Shown here in pieces: positions 62,379-64,000 of a DNA stretch of 64,000 bases; positions within the stretch are counted from its first letter, which is position 1; each line of letters starts with the position of its first letter. A program made the position numbers and the translations under genes. The stretch is taken from positions 86,218 to 150,217 of the forward strand of contig JAAYDW010000068.1 in NCBI GenBank assembly GCA_012729055.1, read 5' to 3'. The notes below the pieces were generated by a model. That model had not been told where the DNA came from and made no database searches. It worked only from the letters and a program-made list of their open reading frames with translations. This DNA is from Deltaproteobacteria bacterium (lineage in GTDB: Bacteria > Desulfobacterota > Syntrophia > Syntrophales > Smithellaceae).

Positions 62379-64000
62379 ATGATGGAATCTTTGGTCTGCA
62401 AACACTGGCATCACTGTCCGGCCGACGAGGTCACGACGCTGCTTTCCACCCACCCCCAAAAAGGGCTGTCGCCCTTTGAGGCGAAGCATCGCCTCGAAAA
62501 ATTCGGCCCCAACAGCGTGACGGCCAAAAAGCAGAAGGGTCCCCTGATCCGCTTTCTACTGCAATTTCATCAGCCGCTGGTGTACATCCTGCTGGCCGCG
62601 GGTACAGTGACCCTGCTGCTGCAGGAGTGGGTGGACGCGTCGGTGATTCTGGGCGTCGTTCTCGTCAACGCCTTCATCGGTTTCATTCAGGAAGCCAAGG
62701 CCGAAAAAGCCATCGAATCGCTCAAACAGATGATGACCACGCAGGCCACTGTGTTGCGCGACGGCAAGTGGCTCCAGATCGATTCGGTCCATCTGGTGGT
62801 GGGCGACATTATCCGTCTTCAGTCCGGCGACAAGGTGCCCGCCGACGCGCGCCTGCTTTCCTGCCGGGATTTGCAGGTGGACGAATCGGCGCTCACCGGC
62901 GAATCGGTGCCGGTCATTAAGAAGGAAGAGCCGCTCGATCCGGAAACGATTCTGGCCGACCGGCGCAACATGACGTACGCGGGCACGCTGGTCACCTACG
63001 GACAGGCGCAGGCGGTCGTCGTCGCCACGGGGGACGCCACGGAAACGGGCCGTATTTCGGAAATGATCGCGCAGGCGGCCGATCTTTCCACGCCGCTCAC
63101 CAAGAAAATTGCGTCCTTCAGCAAGGTGCTGCTGGTGGCGATTCTGGCGCTGGCGGCGCTCACCTTCGGCGTGGGCCTGTGGCGCGGCGAAGGCGCGGTC
63201 GACATGTTCATGGCGGCGGTGGCGCTGGCCGTGGGCGCGATTCCCGAGGGATTGCCGGCCGCCGTGACGATTACGCTGGCGATCGGCGTAAGCCGGATGG
63301 CCAAACGCCGGGCCATCATCCGCAAGCTTCCGGCGGTGGAAACGCTCGGCAGTACGACCGTGATCTGCTCGGACAAAACCGGAACGCTCACGGAAAACCA
63401 GATGACCGTCCGGCGGATTCTCGCGGGCGGCGAATTGTTTGAAGTCGAGGGAAACGGCTATGCCCCGGACGGCCGGATTGTCGCGGGCGGCGCGGACGTT
63501 CAGGGGAATCTGTCCGTTGCGCTTGCGGAAACGCTGACGGCGGGATTGCTGTGCAACGATTCGCGACTGGTCGAAGCCGACGGCCTCTGGCGCATCGAAG
63601 GCGATCCGACGGAAGGCGCGCTGATTGTCGCCGCCGCAAAGGCGGGTCTTTCCCCGCGGGATGCGGAAGCGAAGATGCCGAGGAAAGATGTCATTCCCTT
63701 CGAGTCGGAGCGCCAGTTTATGGCGACGCTGCATTCCACGGCCGCCGGCCATGTCCTGTATCTCAAAGGAGCCATCGAAAAGGTTCTGGAAGCCTGTTCC
63801 GAAGGGATGTCGGCCGACGGTCAAACGTCCGCGCTCGATAAGGGCGCGCTTTTTCAAAAGGCCGACGACCTGGCCGCGGGAGGGCTGCGCGTTCTGGCCC
63901 TGGCGCGAAAAAAGATCGACCGCGACAGACTGGAGGTGGAAGACTGCCTGTCGGGGCTTACGTTTGTGGGCCTGCAGGGCATGATCGATCCGCCCCGCAC
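62379..64000 (+). CDS. P-type cation-transporting ATPase, N-terminal part
   Basis: 540 codons lie in the window; the gene runs off the end. Cation-transporter N-terminal domain (HPQKGLSPFEAKHRLEKFGPN), helices M1/M2, actuator motif DESALTGESVPV, the M4 ion-binding motif PEGLPAAVT and the phosphorylation site with Asp332 in CSDKTGTLTENQM. PEGLP in M4 indicates a type II (Ca2+/Mn2+ or Na+/K+-like) pump of the PacL class. GGAGG precedes tandem ATGs at 62379 and 62382; either may be used. Confidence 0.92.
   Translation, partial: MMESLVCKHWHHCPADEVTTLLSTHPQKGLSPFEAKHRLEKFGPNSVTAKKQKGPLIRFLLQFHQPLVYILLAAGTVTLLLQEWVDASVILGVVLVNAFIGFIQEAKAEKAIESLKQMMTTQATVLRDGKWLQIDSVHLVVGDIIRLQSGDKVPADARLLSCRDLQVDESALTGESVPVIKKEEPLDPETILADRRNMTYAGTLVTYGQAQAVVVATGDATETGRISEMIAQAADLSTPLTKKIASFSKVLLVAILALAALTFGVGLWRGEGAVDMFMAAVALAVGAIPEGLPAAVTITLAIGVSRMAKRRAIIRKLPAVETLGSTTVICSDKTGTLTENQMTVRRILAGGELFEVEGNGYAPDGRIVAGGADVQGNLSVALAETLTAGLLCNDSRLVEADGLWRIEGDPTEGALIVAAAKAGLSPRDAEAKMPRKDVIPFESERQFMATLHSTAAGHVLYLKGAIEKVLEACSEGMSADGQTSALDKGALFQKADDLAAGGLRVLALARKKIDRDRLEVEDCLSGLTFVGLQGMIDPPR

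Noticed and set aside
1..64000. tRNA, rRNA, CRISPR arrays, insertion sequences, prophage or integrase genes
   Set aside because: Looked for on both strands; no cloverleaf with T-loop motif, spaced repeats or transposase motifs were found.

Overview
The window looks like chromosomal DNA of an anaerobic Deltaproteobacterium (Desulfobacterota), plausibly a syntrophic or fatty-acid-degrading lineage. The grounds are a moderately high GC content, two glycyl radical enzymes with a radical-SAM activase, several CoA ligases and acyl-CoA enzymes, an ADP-forming-type acyl-CoA synthetase subunit, HypA/HypB, many 4Fe-4S proteins, a sigma-54 two-component pair and a selenocysteine-containing SelD. The taxonomic call is inference. 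I saw no rRNA, tRNA, CRISPR array or insertion sequence.

Layout. 1-300: tail of a flavoprotein reductase. 450-6.5 kb (minus strand): a seven-gene envelope operon in the order mlaE-mlaF-mlaD-mlaC-mlaA, an outer-membrane beta-barrel protein, ddl; MlaF carries an unusual GGDEF-like tail. 6.7-13.4 kb: a HExxH protein, FmdB-type zinc ribbon, GalT-like transferase, DHH phosphoesterase, selenoprotein SelD, threonine synthase and a DUF1460 protein. 13.5-15.2 kb: a solitary ABC substrate-binding protein behind an operator-bearing promoter. 15.4-21.1 kb: an RND efflux operon whose TolC-like gene has a one-base frameshift. 21.1-25.7 kb: small redox and regulatory genes, a truncated dehalogenase-like gene, DUF1330, acyl-CoA synthetase and sirtuin. 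25.8-33.1 kb: a glycyl radical enzyme operon. 33.4-45.1 kb: CoA ligases, HypAB, a ferredoxin-like protein, and a set of acyl-CoA genes with a shared palindromic operator (CAACG-N2-CGTTG) near a TetR gene. 45.1-49.3 kb: 3-hydroxyacyl-CoA dehydrogenase, a CdaA-YbbR fusion diadenylate cyclase, CorA and a ferritin-like protein. 49.3-54.9 kb: a DUF35/thiolase pair with an in-frame TGA in the thiolase, a B12/radical-SAM protein, a flavin reductase and a PsiF protein. 55.2-58.4 kb: a sigma-54 two-component system, followed by an apparently sigma-54-driven small RNA. 58.8-64 kb: rarA, a TrpB2-type synthase behind a complete-looking trp attenuator with a Trp-Trp-Trp leader peptide, and the start of a P-type ATPase.

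How the parts fit. The Mla genes move phospholipid between the membranes, with the beta-barrel protein and Ddl co-transcribed. The four operator copies near 13.6, 40.8, 41.0 and 44.9 kb tie the hydrolase/DUF1330/CoA-ligase operon, the acyl-CoA dehydrogenase operon, the TetR/3-hydroxyacyl-CoA dehydrogenase region and the orphan binding protein into one probable regulon. The SelD UGA codon implies that the host decodes selenocysteine, which makes the UGA in the thiolase gene worth testing rather than dismissing. The strongest new candidates are the shared operator, the thiolase UGA, the sigma-54 small RNA, the trp attenuator, and the two parallel hydrolase-DUF1330-CoA ligase cassettes.
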